Source: Traorella massiliensis
Lineage (GTDB): Bacteria; Bacillota_I; Bacilli_A; Erysipelotrichales; Erysipelotrichaceae
Assembly: GCF_900104665.1 (NCBI RefSeq)
Contig: NZ_LT629967.1
Location: 503,624 to 567,623 of the forward strand
DNA length: 64,000 nt
Reading direction: 5' to 3'
This document shows positions 9,037-17,326 of this stretch, one piece after another (position 1 is the stretch's first letter; the number at the start of each line of letters is the position of its first letter). The notes beneath the pieces are model-generated. The model searched no databases and was not told the DNA's origin. It saw only the letters and a program-made list of their open reading frames with translations. The translations under genes were made by a program, and so were the position numbers.

Positions 9037-9264
9037 CTATTGGTCATTATTTATTTCTAAATGAATATTGCTAGGCATTCCGTTGATATCAAATATGAAA
9101 TCAGCTGTAGTATCTGTTAACTTAGCTTCATCAACATCGTTATGCATATCACCCATTATAGGGAATGAAACTTGTCCAAAATCTTTCCCATCTTTTTCAC
9201 CAAATGCAATCTGTACTAAGGCAAATCTAAAATCTGTTTCTATAATTCCTTTTAATTTCATCAT
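9037..9264 (-). CDS. hypothetical 75-residue protein of XRE operon
   Basis: The start chosen is the ATG at 9264, because AGGAGG sits six bases upstream. The longer open frame to 9351 would overlap the upstream gene and has no ribosome site. The protein begins MMKLKGII and is acidic at its C-terminal half; I do not recognise a family. It is the third gene of the operon, ten bases after the SHOCT-like gene. No membrane segment or signal peptide is visible. Confidence 0.7.
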   Translation of the reverse strand: MMKLKGIIETDFRFALVQIAFGEKDGKDFGQVSFPIMGDMHNDVDEAKLTDTTADFIFDINGMPSNIHLEINNDQ

Positions 9265-9274
9265 AAAACACCTC

Positions 9275-9529
9275 CTACAAAGTGATTTTAATGATTTCTC
9301 CATCACTTGTTTCGATATGTACCAAGTCAAAATGTCCAAATTGTTTGACATATCTTTTTATTTCTTTCATCAGTATTTTTAGCTGTTCTTTGGTGATCGT
9401 ATTTTCTTGAGTATTCTCTTCAATGACTTTGCCGGCGATCATGGCTCCTAATTTGTTGAAGATCACTCCATTGGGGATTGTAAGCCGTATGTCCTTCTCT
9501 TCTTTTGGTTCATGTATATAGATTTTCAT
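9275..9529 (-). CDS. SHOCT-like domain protein of XRE operon
   Basis: The ATG at 9529 is preferred: it lies one base after the regulator's stop codon with GGAG just upstream, whereas the TTG at 9541 lies inside the regulator. The 84-residue protein begins KIYIHEPKEEK, has a strand IRLTIPNG, a helical centre (ITKEQLKILMKEI) and a final strand pair HFDLVHIETSDGEIIKI. This layout matches small SHOCT-like proteins often found next to XRE regulators. The terminal IETSDGEIIKI resembles IESADGDHIEI at the end of the neighbouring regulator, suggesting a shared interaction module. Confidence 0.7.
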   Translation of the reverse strand: MKIYIHEPKEEKDIRLTIPNGVIFNKLGAMIAGKVIEENTQENTITKEQLKILMKEIKRYVKQFGHFDLVHIETSDGEIIKITL

Positions 9530-9530
9530 A

Positions 9531-10025
9531 TTACTCCACAAAGATCTCTATGTGATCTCCATCTGCACTTTCAATCTCGATCAGCTTTCCTACCAGCCCC
9601 TGATCTACCAGCTTCATGATCTGTTCAAAGTCAATCCCCTGCAATGCTTCCTTGCCGTTTACCTGGGGCATGCTCATTCCAATCGCCATCCCTGCCTTGA
9701 CAAGCGGAATGGGAAGATTGATCCTCACCTTATCTCCATCGCTTGAATTGATCACGATCTTCACCATCATCTGCTCCGGATCCTTTCTTAGCTGGGGCTC
9801 TACGACTCTTGCTATTTCTGCATTCTCTTTCTGGCGGATCAGTTCATCCAAAGATACATTGAAAATATCCGATAATTCGATCAGAATCGGCAGATCGGGA
9901 ATGCTTAGATCATTCTCCCACTTGCTGACTGCCTGTGAGGAGACATTCAGCTTAGAAGCTAATTCTTCCTGTGTCATTTTCTTAAGCTTGCGATATTCGG
10001 CAATTTTTGTTCCTAGTGTTTTCAT
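9531..10025 (-). CDS. XRE-family transcriptional regulator
   Basis: This 164-residue protein has a Cro/C1-type HTH at residues about 6-60 (MTQEELASKLNVSSQAVSKW is a textbook helix 2-3). After a linker (VEPQLRKDPEQMM) comes a C-terminal domain of about 80 residues ending GKLIEIESADGDHIEIFVE. The C-terminal part is related to the next gene's product. Bases here are noticeably more GC-rich than in flanking genes, suggesting acquisition. It follows the 30-codon ORF by two bases and precedes the SHOCT-like gene with one base between. It probably binds the CAAC(T/G)-N3-(A/C)GTTG palindromes upstream and regulates itself. Confidence 0.9.
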   Translation of the reverse strand: MKTLGTKIAEYRKLKKMTQEELASKLNVSSQAVSKWENDLSIPDLPILIELSDIFNVSLDELIRQKENAEIARVVEPQLRKDPEQMMVKIVINSSDGDKVRINLPIPLVKAGMAIGMSMPQVNGKEALQGIDFEQIMKLVDQGLVGKLIEIESADGDHIEIFVE

Positions 10026-10027
10026 GG

Positions 10028-10120
10028 CTATCTTTCCTTTCTCAGAAGAGCTGCGATCATTTTTTCCTGTTCTCTTTTCAATTCATCTCTGACTTCTTCT
10101 TCATGATAATAGTATTTCAT
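10028..10120 (-). CDS. 30-codon ORF at head of XRE operon
   Basis: A short ORF (MKYYYHEEEVRDELKREQEK at its start) begins at an ATG with AGGTGG eight bases upstream and ends two bases before the regulator's ATG. It is highly charged and predicted to be one helix. A similar 30-codon ORF (MRKYYDEKEFKMK at its start) lies at 49457-49549, again downstream of the same palindromes. The function is unknown; it may be a leader peptide for translational coupling or a small regulator partner. Confidence 0.6.
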   Translation of the reverse strand: MKYYYHEEEVRDELKREQEKMIAALLRKER

Positions 10121-10195
10121 AGTTTCTACCACCTTTCATGCCTTCATTATAGAATTAAGAAGAGGAAAAGAGAACAGATTGCCAGTTGAATCTAT

Positions 10196-10230
10196 CAACG
10201 CTTCGTTGTATTTTACTCAACTGTCAGTTG
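10196..10230 (-). promoter_or_regulatory. tandem palindromic operators of XRE operon
   Basis: Two palindromes, CAACGCTTCGTTG (10196-10208) and TCAACTGTCAGTTG (10217-10230), plus a half site CAGTTGA at 10183, lie upstream of a TATAAT (complement of 10146-10151). Almost the same site is found at 49360-49400 upstream of a similar ORF, supporting a specific operator. Confidence 0.6.
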
Positions 10231-10283
10231 GATTATCTTTTTTTTAAGATTATTATGCGCTTTTTTCATTTTTTTGACAAGAA

Positions 10284-10305
10284 AAAAGAGACTCGAGTCT
10301 CTTTT
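10284..10305 (-). terminator. terminator after ZIP transporter gene
   Basis: A perfect 22-bp palindrome (AAAAGAGACTC and its complement) is followed on the minus strand by a T run, right after the stop of the transporter gene. Confidence 0.85.
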
Positions 10306-11076
10306 CTAAAACATTAATGTCAATGGCATTAAACAGATTCCGGCAAAAGCAGCCCATAAGGCAAGGCGTGGATAGCCATAATCTCTGCTTGAAGGCAGCA
10401 ACTCTTCAATAGCAATATACAGCATGATTCCAGAAATAATACCAAAAATGATTCCTAAAGTAACATCATTGATAAATGGGCGTAATACTAAAAATGCCAT
10501 CAAAGCCCCAATCGGTTCTGAAATTGAGGAAAGAAAAGTATAATACATAGCCTTTCCCTTAGAACCCGTTGCGAAATAGACTGGTAAAGCAACAGTAATA
10601 CCTTCAGGAATATTGTGAAAAGCAATCGCAATAGCAATGGCCATCCCTAATGAACCAGAATCATAGCCTGCCATAAAGGTTGCGATACCTTCTGGAAAGT
10701 TATGAATTGCAATCGCCATCATACTGACAATTCCAACACGATAAAGATTTTCATGCTTCAGCTCATGTGTATCCTTTTCTTCTTCATGGGGAATAAATTT
10801 ATCCAATAAGGAAGCAAACAATACACCCAGTATCAAACTGATCACCATATATATCGTACTGAGCTGTTCATTCGCAAATGTACTGAAATAAGATTTTGAA
10901 CTAGGAAGCAGTTCCATGAAAGAAACAGAGATCATGACTCCCCCAGCAAAACCCAATGAAGCTGAAACTAGCTTCTCATTTTTTCGATCAGAAAAGAAAA
11001 TGATCAGTGCTCCGATCATTGTAGAAAATCCGGCAAGTGTTGAGAGTATTAAAGCACGTATAGCTTCTTGTTCCAT
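10306..11076 (-). CDS. zupT: ZIP-family divalent metal transporter
   Basis: The ATG at 11076 is chosen because AGAGAGGTGA precedes it. The 256-residue protein has about eight membrane segments. The two ZIP signatures are visible: HNFPEGIATF in TM4 and HNIPEGITVALP in TM5, with His and Glu metal ligands. A polar, His/Glu-rich loop (HEEEKDTHELKHE) lies between TM3 and TM4, typical of the family. It imports zinc, possibly also iron or manganese. It is transcribed alone and divergently from the GntR-ABC operon. Confidence 0.9.
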   Translation of the reverse strand: MEQEAIRALILSTLAGFSTMIGALIIFFSDRKNEKLVSASLGFAGGVMISVSFMELLPSSKSYFSTFANEQLSTIYMVISLILGVLFASLLDKFIPHEEEKDTHELKHENLYRVGIVSMMAIAIHNFPEGIATFMAGYDSGSLGMAIAIAIAFHNIPEGITVALPVYFATGSKGKAMYYTFLSSISEPIGALMAFLVLRPFINDVTLGIIFGIISGIMLYIAIEELLPSSRDYGYPRLALWAAFAGICLMPLTLMF

Positions 11077-11174
11077 AAAATCACCTCTCTCTATCATATT
11101 GTAGACAAATTGTTATCAATAGGCAAATAAAACAATCCAAATTGTGAATATTTCCATTTGTTTCATAAAAAGGA

Positions 11175-11214
11175 TTGACAAAATAATAAAACTGTAATAC
11201 TGTAATAGTACAGT
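11175..11214 (+). promoter_or_regulatory. promoter and GntR-type operator
   Basis: TTGACA (11175-11180), a 17-base spacer and TACTGT (11198-11203) form a sigma-A promoter. The 16-bp palindrome ACTGTAATAGTACAGT (11199-11214) covers the -10 and start site, the expected place for autorepression by the GntR product. Confidence 0.75.
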
Positions 11215-11234
11215 AAGACGGAAGGAGGAAAAAC

Positions 11235-11615
11235 ATGTTTGTCATTCAAACTAAAGATGATACACCTGTGTATATACAGCTGCAGCATCAGGTCTTAGAT
11301 TATATCGCATTAGGCATTTTAAGAAAAGATGATCAGCTGCCATCAGTACGTACACTTTCAAAAGAACTTGGTATCAATCCCAATACCGTTGCGAAAGCCT
11401 ATTCGAATCTTGAAATGCAAGGCTATGTTTACACCGTACCGGCAAAAGGTGTTTTTGTAAAGAGTGAAAATGTCACAGATCTGGTGTATGAACATAAGCT
11501 GGAGGAATTAAAAACAAAAATGGCAGATTGTAAGAACGTCGGAATTAAAAAAGAGAAAATTCTGGAAGTTGTTAATAAGGTCTACAAGGAGGATGATGGA
11601 TATGCTAAAGGTTGA
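11235..11615 (+). CDS. GntR family regulator (YtrA subfamily)
   Basis: This 126-residue protein is a short GntR repressor: a winged HTH at about residues 8-75 (DDQLPSVRTLSKELGINPNT) with only a short C-terminal dimerisation tail, as in YtrA. These repressors control the ABC operons they head, often responding to cell-wall antibiotics. GGAGGA precedes the ATG. Its last 14 bases overlap the ATPase gene. The operator at 11199-11214 supports autoregulation. A second gene of the same type heads the element operon at 56293-56676. Confidence 0.9.
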   Translation: MFVIQTKDDTPVYIQLQHQVLDYIALGILRKDDQLPSVRTLSKELGINPNTVAKAYSNLEMQGYVYTVPAKGVFVKSENVTDLVYEHKLEELKTKMADCKNVGIKKEKILEVVNKVYKEDDGYAKG

Positions 11616-12492
11616 AGCTGTTTCAAAGAAGCTTGGCAATAAAACCGTACTTGAAAACTGCTCGCTGACGGTACAGAATGGTTCAGTTTTAGGTTTGATC
11701 GGTCCTAATGGAGCAGGAAAATCAACACTATTAAGATGTATCTGTGATGTATATCAGTGTGATGAAGGAAGTATTACCTTAGATGGGGAAACGATTCATG
11801 AAAATGAATATTTAAAACAGAATATACTTTATCTTAGTGATGATCCATATTATATGTACAATGCAACGATCAAAGATATGAAAGAGTTCTATCAGATCTT
11901 TTATCCACAGTTTGATGAACAGCTTTATCAGAAATATTTGAAAATCTTCAAATTGGATGAAAATAAGGTCATGAATAACTTTTCTAAAGGTATGAAACGT
12001 CAGGCTTTTATTCTTATGGCATTGGCAATATCACCAAAACTCCTTCTTTTAGATGAGTCTTTTGACGGACTTGATCCAATGATGCGTCTATTATTTAAAA
12101 GAGCAATCAGTGAATGTATCGAGAAGAAAGATATTTCCATTATTATTTCTTCACATAACTTGAGAGAGCTAGAGGATATTTGTGATGCTTTTGCGATACT
12201 TGAAGATGCTCATATTGAAACAAGCGGTATGATCGATGATACCAAAGAAGCTATTCATAAAATACAGATTGCTTTTAGAGAAGAAAAGAATCGTGAAGAT
12301 TTTGAATCACTGGATATTATGCATTATGCGAAAACAGGAAGAATCATTACCCTTGTAGTAAAAGGTAATCTGGAAGAAATTAAGCATCAGATTCAATCTT
12401 TAGATCCATTAATGATGGATATCTTACCTGTAAATTTAGAAGAAATCTTTATTTATGAAATGGAAAGAAAGGGGGTATTTGTTAATGAATAA
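11602..12492 (+). CDS. ABC transporter ATP-binding protein
   Basis: The start at 11602 has AAGGAGGA upstream. The 296-residue ATPase has Walker A GPNGAGKST (about 36), a signature variant NFSKGMKRQ (about 129) and Walker B LLLLDESFDGLDP (about 150), then the switch His in SSHN. It resembles single-domain ATPases that pair with ABC-2 type permeases such as BcrA or YtrB. The next gene is the permease, overlapping by 8 bases. The complex probably exports a peptide antibiotic or envelope compound. Confidence 0.9.
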   Translation: MLKVEAVSKKLGNKTVLENCSLTVQNGSVLGLIGPNGAGKSTLLRCICDVYQCDEGSITLDGETIHENEYLKQNILYLSDDPYYMYNATIKDMKEFYQIFYPQFDEQLYQKYLKIFKLDENKVMNNFSKGMKRQAFILMALAISPKLLLLDESFDGLDPMMRLLFKRAISECIEKKDISIIISSHNLRELEDICDAFAILEDAHIETSGMIDDTKEAIHKIQIAFREEKNREDFESLDIMHYAKTGRIITLVVKGNLEEIKHQIQSLDPLMMDILPVNLEEIFIYEMERKGVFVNE

Positions 12493-13906
12493 GGTAACAA
12501 CAAATTATTTTAAAAACTTATTCCTTAGAAAAAAGAAGCTATTGATTCTATATTTCTTTGTATGTTTCATGGCTTATCCCTTTGTCATGTTTACAAATTT
12601 ACTAACTACCAATGGTGTTGGCGATGTTCAGATTACCGTCTTTATATTTAATGTTTGTCTATTTGTATTAGGGATATTTGCGATCGTGCTGCCTATCTTT
12701 ACATTTAAGTTTTCACTGACGAAACGTCATGTTGATACGTATTATGCGATTCCGATTAATCGTGATCATCTTTTTAAAACTCATTTTATTGCACCAATAC
12801 TAGGGGTATGTGTGCCAATCCTGATCAATTATCTTATTGGCGGACTGCTTCTTTTAGTAAACCATCACAGCAGTGTATATGTTTACTTTAATTTACTGCT
12901 TATACTTCTTATGGCTTTTGCGGTATTTGTTATAATTTATAGTATCAATACATTCTTTGTTTTGAAATGTAACAATGTTCTTGATGCCTGCATCATCAGT
13001 GCAGCAGTAACGATTTTGCCGATCTTTGTATTTTTGGCCGTTAATATCTTTTTAAGTACACAGACAGTAAATAATGGGATGGTTTCGGTTTCAAACATTC
13101 CTGATCTGGTCTTAAAACTATTATCACCAATGAATGGACTGGTTGTAGTAAGTTCAATTGTACGAGTGCTGCCATTTGAAAATAAGTTTCTTTATTCAGA
13201 AGTTGACTGGATCATGATGGGTTATTATCTAGTGCTCGGTTGCGGAGCAGTTGCCGGTGCTTATTTCATCTTTAAAAATAAAAAAGGTGAAAGTGCTGAA
13301 CAGCTGACAACAGATTTTGTCACATATCCATTGCTTTCTAATATAGCTCTTGCAAGTTTGATACTTTGTTTTAATTTAATGGGCAATGATTTAACAGTAA
13401 ATATTTTAATTGTTGTATCTTTGTTTGTCATTTTCTTTATTGTTAAGGGAATCGCAAGAAGAAGCATGAGATTGACGCCTATGATGGTGGCAGAGTTTGT
13501 CATTTTAATGGTATTGTTTAATGGGTTTAATTTTATTTCTAGAAATACAGAATTTTTTGGAATTAATCGTCAAGTCATTGATTATTCGAAATATAGGGCC
13601 GTTACTTTTGAGTTTTATGGCGATGAAGCTAATGGCTGTACGGAAATTCTTGATAAGGATGTACGGGTACTGGTAAAGAATATGGATGAAAATGACAAAG
13701 CACTATTTGATTATATTGAAGTGCTTCAAAACAAGGCTTCGTTAAATCATAAAATGAATAATGGATATTATTATGTTAATGATTCTTGTGTTACTTTAGA
13801 TATTGTTTATAGTAATGGAAGTAATGATAACAGAATGGTTTATTTTTATCTTGATAAAGAAGATGCGACATCATTAAATACATTGATAAATCAAATAAAG
13901 GAGTAG
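12485..13906 (+). CDS. ABC-2 type membrane permease
   Basis: The ATG at 12485 follows AAAGGGGG at a suitable distance and overlaps the ATPase stop. The 473-residue protein has about ten hydrophobic segments: six from residue 15 to 270, and others near 280-350, followed by a soluble domain of about 120 residues at the C-terminus (from about SKYRAVTFEFYGDE). The large C-terminal extracytoplasmic-looking domain is unusual for a BcrB-like permease and more like YtrC/YtrD-type proteins. It is expected to form the membrane channel for the upstream ATPase. Confidence 0.8.
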   Translation: MNKVTTNYFKNLFLRKKKLLILYFFVCFMAYPFVMFTNLLTTNGVGDVQITVFIFNVCLFVLGIFAIVLPIFTFKFSLTKRHVDTYYAIPINRDHLFKTHFIAPILGVCVPILINYLIGGLLLLVNHHSSVYVYFNLLLILLMAFAVFVIIYSINTFFVLKCNNVLDACIISAAVTILPIFVFLAVNIFLSTQTVNNGMVSVSNIPDLVLKLLSPMNGLVVVSSIVRVLPFENKFLYSEVDWIMMGYYLVLGCGAVAGAYFIFKNKKGESAEQLTTDFVTYPLLSNIALASLILCFNLMGNDLTVNILIVVSLFVIFFIVKGIARRSMRLTPMMVAEFVILMVLFNGFNFISRNTEFFGINRQVIDYSKYRAVTFEFYGDEANGCTEILDKDVRVLVKNMDENDKALFDYIEVLQNKASLNHKMNNGYYYVNDSCVTLDIVYSNGSNDNRMVYFYLDKEDATSLNTLINQIKE

Positions 13907-13908
13907 TT

Positions 13909-14247
13909 ATGTTTTATATATATTGGATTTTAATGATGATTGCTTTATTTACATCATTTGCATATTTTTCTAAAGGAAATCAGAATAAAAACCATTCCTT
14001 GATCATATCAAGTATGGTTCAGTGTTTGCTTACTTTAGCATTACCTTTATTGAATTTTCTGTTTGTTGCAGAGGGAAGATGGATGAACAGCTTTGAGAAT
14101 GAATTTATATTTCTCTGGCAGAAGCTTCATGAAGGGAATATGATTGCTTTTGCCATCTTATTTGGATACCTGGCTTTATTTGCGTTAGTGATCTTAAATG
14201 GGCGATGGTCAGTTGAAGAAAAAAATCGCTCCTCTATTTTTATTTAG
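13909..14247 (+). CDS. hypothetical small membrane protein
   Basis: This 112-residue protein has three hydrophobic stretches (residues about 3-18, 30-52, 80-100). It starts three bases after the permease stop, with AAGGAG upstream, so it belongs to the GntR-ABC operon and may be an accessory membrane subunit. I recognise no family. A terminator follows. Confidence 0.65.
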   Translation: MFYIYWILMMIALFTSFAYFSKGNQNKNHSLIISSMVQCLLTLALPLLNFLFVAEGRWMNSFENEFIFLWQKLHEGNMIAFAILFGYLALFALVILNGRWSVEEKNRSSIFI

Positions 14248-14260
14248 ATCATAATTTTAG

Positions 14261-14291
14261 AGCGAATGCATTAATTGCTTTCGCTCTTTTA
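14261..14291 (+). terminator. terminator of GntR-ABC operon
   Basis: AGAGCGAA pairs with TTCGCTCT, followed by TTTTA. Confidence 0.7.
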
Positions 14292-14321
14292 TAAGATGTT
14301 GAGATAATTTTATGAGGTGTT

Positions 14322-14855
14322 ATGATGAAATATCTGATAGATTTTATGTTTTTAACATTATTGTATATTTGTGTCTTTTTTAGAAGGTGGAAAAGAAAAA
14401 GTAACGATGTATTATTCGTCAATACGCTTATGTATATATATCTTTCTTTCGTTCTGTATTTTACTTTGATGCCAATGATAACTTCTATCCCATTTATACT
14501 CAATCACTCTTATGTACCTATGAATCTGGTGCCATTTATTGATGTTTCAAAAGAAAGAGGTGATTTTTTAAGACAAATCATATTGAATGTGATCATGACC
14601 ATACCTTTTGGTTTTCTGTTTCCAATCACACAAAATAGGAAGGGTTCATTTTCTAAAACGATATTGTGGGTGTTTCTGATGAGCTTAGGTATAGAAATCC
14701 TGCAGCCTATGATCAGTGATGTCAGAGCTTCAGATATAACAGATATCATTACAAATGTGATGGGAGGAATCATTGGGTATATTTTTTATGTTGTGTTTAA
14801 ACCAATGATATTTTGGATCTTAGATTATCTGAAAATAAAAACATCAAAAATATGA
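14322..14855 (+). CDS. VanZ-like membrane protein
   Basis: This 177-residue protein has five predicted membrane segments and the VanZ pattern: a first helix pair, the segment MNLVPFIDV, the helix NVIMTIPFGFLFP (about 88-100), then EILQP and SDVRASDITDIITNVMGGIIGY. In enterococci VanZ gives low-level teicoplanin resistance, but most homologues have no known role. Here it lies just after a GntR-ABC operon. The element cargo at 53785-56676 has the same set of families. Confidence 0.85.
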   Translation: MMKYLIDFMFLTLLYICVFFRRWKRKSNDVLFVNTLMYIYLSFVLYFTLMPMITSIPFILNHSYVPMNLVPFIDVSKERGDFLRQIILNVIMTIPFGFLFPITQNRKGSFSKTILWVFLMSLGIEILQPMISDVRASDITDIITNVMGGIIGYIFYVVFKPMIFWILDYLKIKTSKI

Positions 14856-14859
14856 TATT

Positions 14860-15719
14860 TTATGCATTTAAGATAGACATAAATTCTTCTCCGGTAATTG
14901 TTTCTTTTTCGTATAGGAATTTTGCTAATTCATCTAACTTGTGACGATTTTCTGTTAATATTTGACAAGCTTTATTATGCTGTTTCTTAATTAAAGCTAC
15001 CACTTGTTTGTCAATCTGAGCCTGAGTTTCAGCGGAGCAGGCTAAGGAAGTATCACCACCTAAATATTGATTTGTGACAGTTTCCATAGCTGTCATATCA
15101 AACTCATCACTCATACCAAAGCGTGTAATCATTGCCCGGGCTAATTTAGTAGCTTGTTCAATATCATTGGAGACACCTGTAGTAATTGAATTGAAAATGA
15201 CTTCTTCAGCAGCTCTGCCGCCGGTTAAAGTAGCAATTTTATTTTCTATTTCTTCTTTGCTCATTAAGTTATGTTCACCCTCTTCAACCTGCATCGTATA
15301 ACCTAAGGCACCTGAAGTACGAGGAACGATCGTAATCTTTTGTACGGGAGCAGAGTGGTTTTGCATCGCTGCAACTAAGGCATGACCGATTTCATGATAA
15401 GCTACGATCATCTTTTCTTTATCGCTTAAGATGGCATTTTTCTTCTGATATCCAGCAATAACAACCTCAATACTTTCTTCTAGGTCAGCCTCGCATACGG
15501 TTTTACTGCCAATAAAGTCACTGTCGATGATCGGCTTCCTGCTGCACTTTTCTTTAATAACAGCTCATTTTCGAGATATTCATCTGTTATGTTTTGAAGC
15601 TGCTGCTTGATTTTAGAGTGATCTTGCTGCTGACAGATATAAAGCTGGCTTTGCAATTTTCCAAACTGTTGTTCTAGTTCATAAAGCTTGATTGCAAATA
15701 TTTCTTCACTGAGTTTCAT
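14860..15719 (-). pseudogene. ftsH-like M41 peptidase gene, AAA domain deleted
   Basis: The last 183 residues are a good FtsH protease domain: HEIGHA zinc site, TGGRAAEE, then SNDIEQAT and a typical C-terminus ending GEEFMSIL. Upstream in the same frame the codons continue (DLEESIEVVIAG and GYQKKNAIL), which is also FtsH-like. The first 57 codons from 15719 encode a helical, Gln-rich N-terminus in another frame. Between them the entire AAA+ ATPase domain is missing and the two parts are out of frame near 15480-15540. Without the ATPase and with the frame broken this is most likely a decayed gene. A short independent product from the ATG at 15411 cannot be excluded. Confidence 0.75.
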
Positions 15720-15965
15720 GAGTCTTGCTCCTTTCGATGAATATGTTATATCAAAACATATTCTATTGTTCCATTTGCAGTTTTAAAGATCTGTATGAAC
15801 AGAATTTGAAAAATGTAAAAAAGAACGACAAAACTATATTTTTGTAAAGAAAAAAAAGTAAATGTTTATGTATCTTTTTCTGTGATCTTCTGTTATTCTA
15901 TAATTGAAAATCACTCAAGATTTCTTGTGATATACAATCTCAAAGTGATAATGAAAGTGTGGTGA

Positions 15966-16829
15966 ATGGAGATGATCTATAAAAGAGGTTCAGAAAAGGA
16001 TATCATTCGAATCCTCGTTTCTTTAGATCAAAATTATTTATTTCGCTTTCAAGTTCTTTTAACATCAATTGCAGTAAATAATCCTCAAGAGAAAATGGAA
16101 ATTTATCTGATGCACAGTGATATACCTGAAGAAAAATTAGAAAGTGTAAAAAAACAATGTGCATCATTTGATTATGGATTTTTTTCAATTGCTGTAGATT
16201 CTGCAATCTTTAGCAATGCTCCTGAAACAAAACGTTATCCTCAGGAAATGTATTATCGTTTATTAGCTGCACATCTTCTTCCGCAAGACTTAAAACGTAT
16301 ACTATATTTAGATCCTGATATTATCGTTATCAATGATTTACGTCCTTTATGGGAAACAGAAATGCAAGGTAATCTTTTTGCGGCAGCTTCACATACAGGT
16401 TTAACAGAATTAGCTAATAATGTGAATCGATTACGTTTAGGTACTGATAGTGATTATTATAATTCAGGTGTTCTTTTAATAGATTTAGAGGCTTGTCGAA
16501 AGGAAATCATACCTGAGGAAGTCATCACCTTTTCCACAACTCGGCGTATGAGTCTGGTACTTCCTGATCAGGATATTCTTAATGCAATGTTTGGTCATAG
16601 AATTTTACCTTTAGATGATTCGATCTGGAATTATGACGCTCGTAAATATAATAGCTACTTAGCTCGCAGTTCAGGAAAGACAGATATAAACTGGATATTT
16701 TCACATACGGTGATCCTTCATTTCTGTGGTCGGGCTAAACCATGGAAATCCCGCTATCCTTATCGTTTTGGTTTGTTGTATAAGCATTATGAACAATTGA
16801 CCAGAAGATGGCTTGAAAATCTTGAATAA
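15966..16829 (+). CDS. family 8 glycosyltransferase
   Basis: This 287-residue protein is a retaining GT8 enzyme using a nucleotide sugar. It has a Rossmann-like start (RILVSLDQNYLFRFQVLLTS), the DxD metal motif in ILYLDPDIIV (about 115), the acceptor region DYYNSGVLLID (about 160), LPDQDILN (about 195) and the terminal HFCGRAKPW that contacts the nucleotide. Relatives add glucose or galactose to lipopolysaccharide or cell-wall polymers. It has no membrane segment and stands alone with a terminator. Confidence 0.9.
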   Translation: MEMIYKRGSEKDIIRILVSLDQNYLFRFQVLLTSIAVNNPQEKMEIYLMHSDIPEEKLESVKKQCASFDYGFFSIAVDSAIFSNAPETKRYPQEMYYRLLAAHLLPQDLKRILYLDPDIIVINDLRPLWETEMQGNLFAAASHTGLTELANNVNRLRLGTDSDYYNSGVLLIDLEACRKEIIPEEVITFSTTRRMSLVLPDQDILNAMFGHRILPLDDSIWNYDARKYNSYLARSSGKTDINWIFSHTVILHFCGRAKPWKSRYPYRFGLLYKHYEQLTRRWLENLE

Positions 16830-16844
16830 TAGTATCTGCAAACT

Positions 16845-16869
16845 AAAAGGCATCAGCTGATGCCTTTTT
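16845..16869 (+). terminator. terminator after GT8 gene
   Basis: AAAGGCATCA and TGATGCCTTT form a 10-bp stem around GC, followed by T residues. Confidence 0.85.
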
Positions 16870-16880
16870 ATATTTATTGA

Positions 16881-17267
16881 TTATAACTGATTTTGAGATG
16901 GAAGGAAGCGACATATTTGCTTGGCAAGAATTTTCGTATCCAGATCTTTTTGCTGACAATACATCAGTAACAGACCACTTATGCCAAAGGCATAAAAGTT
17001 AAGAGCTACTTCAACATCACTATAATTAAGTGAAAGATCATGAACTTTATTTTCAATTAAAGCCTGAAGGTATGTTTTTGTAGCGTGAACAAATAATTTT
17101 TCAATCTGTTCTCTTTTTTGAGAGTTCATTAGTTTAAGGGTCAGTTCATGGTTTTTTACGGATGAATCAAGAAGATACACGAATGCCTCTTCCGGACTAT
17201 CTGTATTTAAACATTTCTTATTGATGAAATCATAAAAAATACTTGATTTAACTTTCTTTTGATGGTA
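16881..17267 (-). pseudogene. TetR-type regulator lacking its N-terminus
   Basis: The open frame starts right after a stop codon at 17268-17270 with no ATG. Its first residues (KKVKSSIFYDFINKK) look like the end of a TetR recognition helix region (usually Ser-Thr-Phe-Tyr-His-Phe), followed by an all-helical ligand domain to residue about 125. About 30 residues of the HTH are missing. A GTG at 17180 is the only plausible start and would give a protein with no DNA-binding domain. The upstream end overlaps the rpmE promoter. Confidence 0.6.
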
Positions 17268-17271
17268 TCAT
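17243..17271 (+). promoter_or_regulatory. sigma-A promoter for rpmE
   Basis: TTGATT, a 17-base spacer and TATCAT lie about 55 bases before the rpmE start. Confidence 0.6.
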
Positions 17272-17326
17272 GTATTAGCACTTACTTTGGGTCGATAAGA
17301 CACTCAAGGCGGAAGGAGAATGAAAG

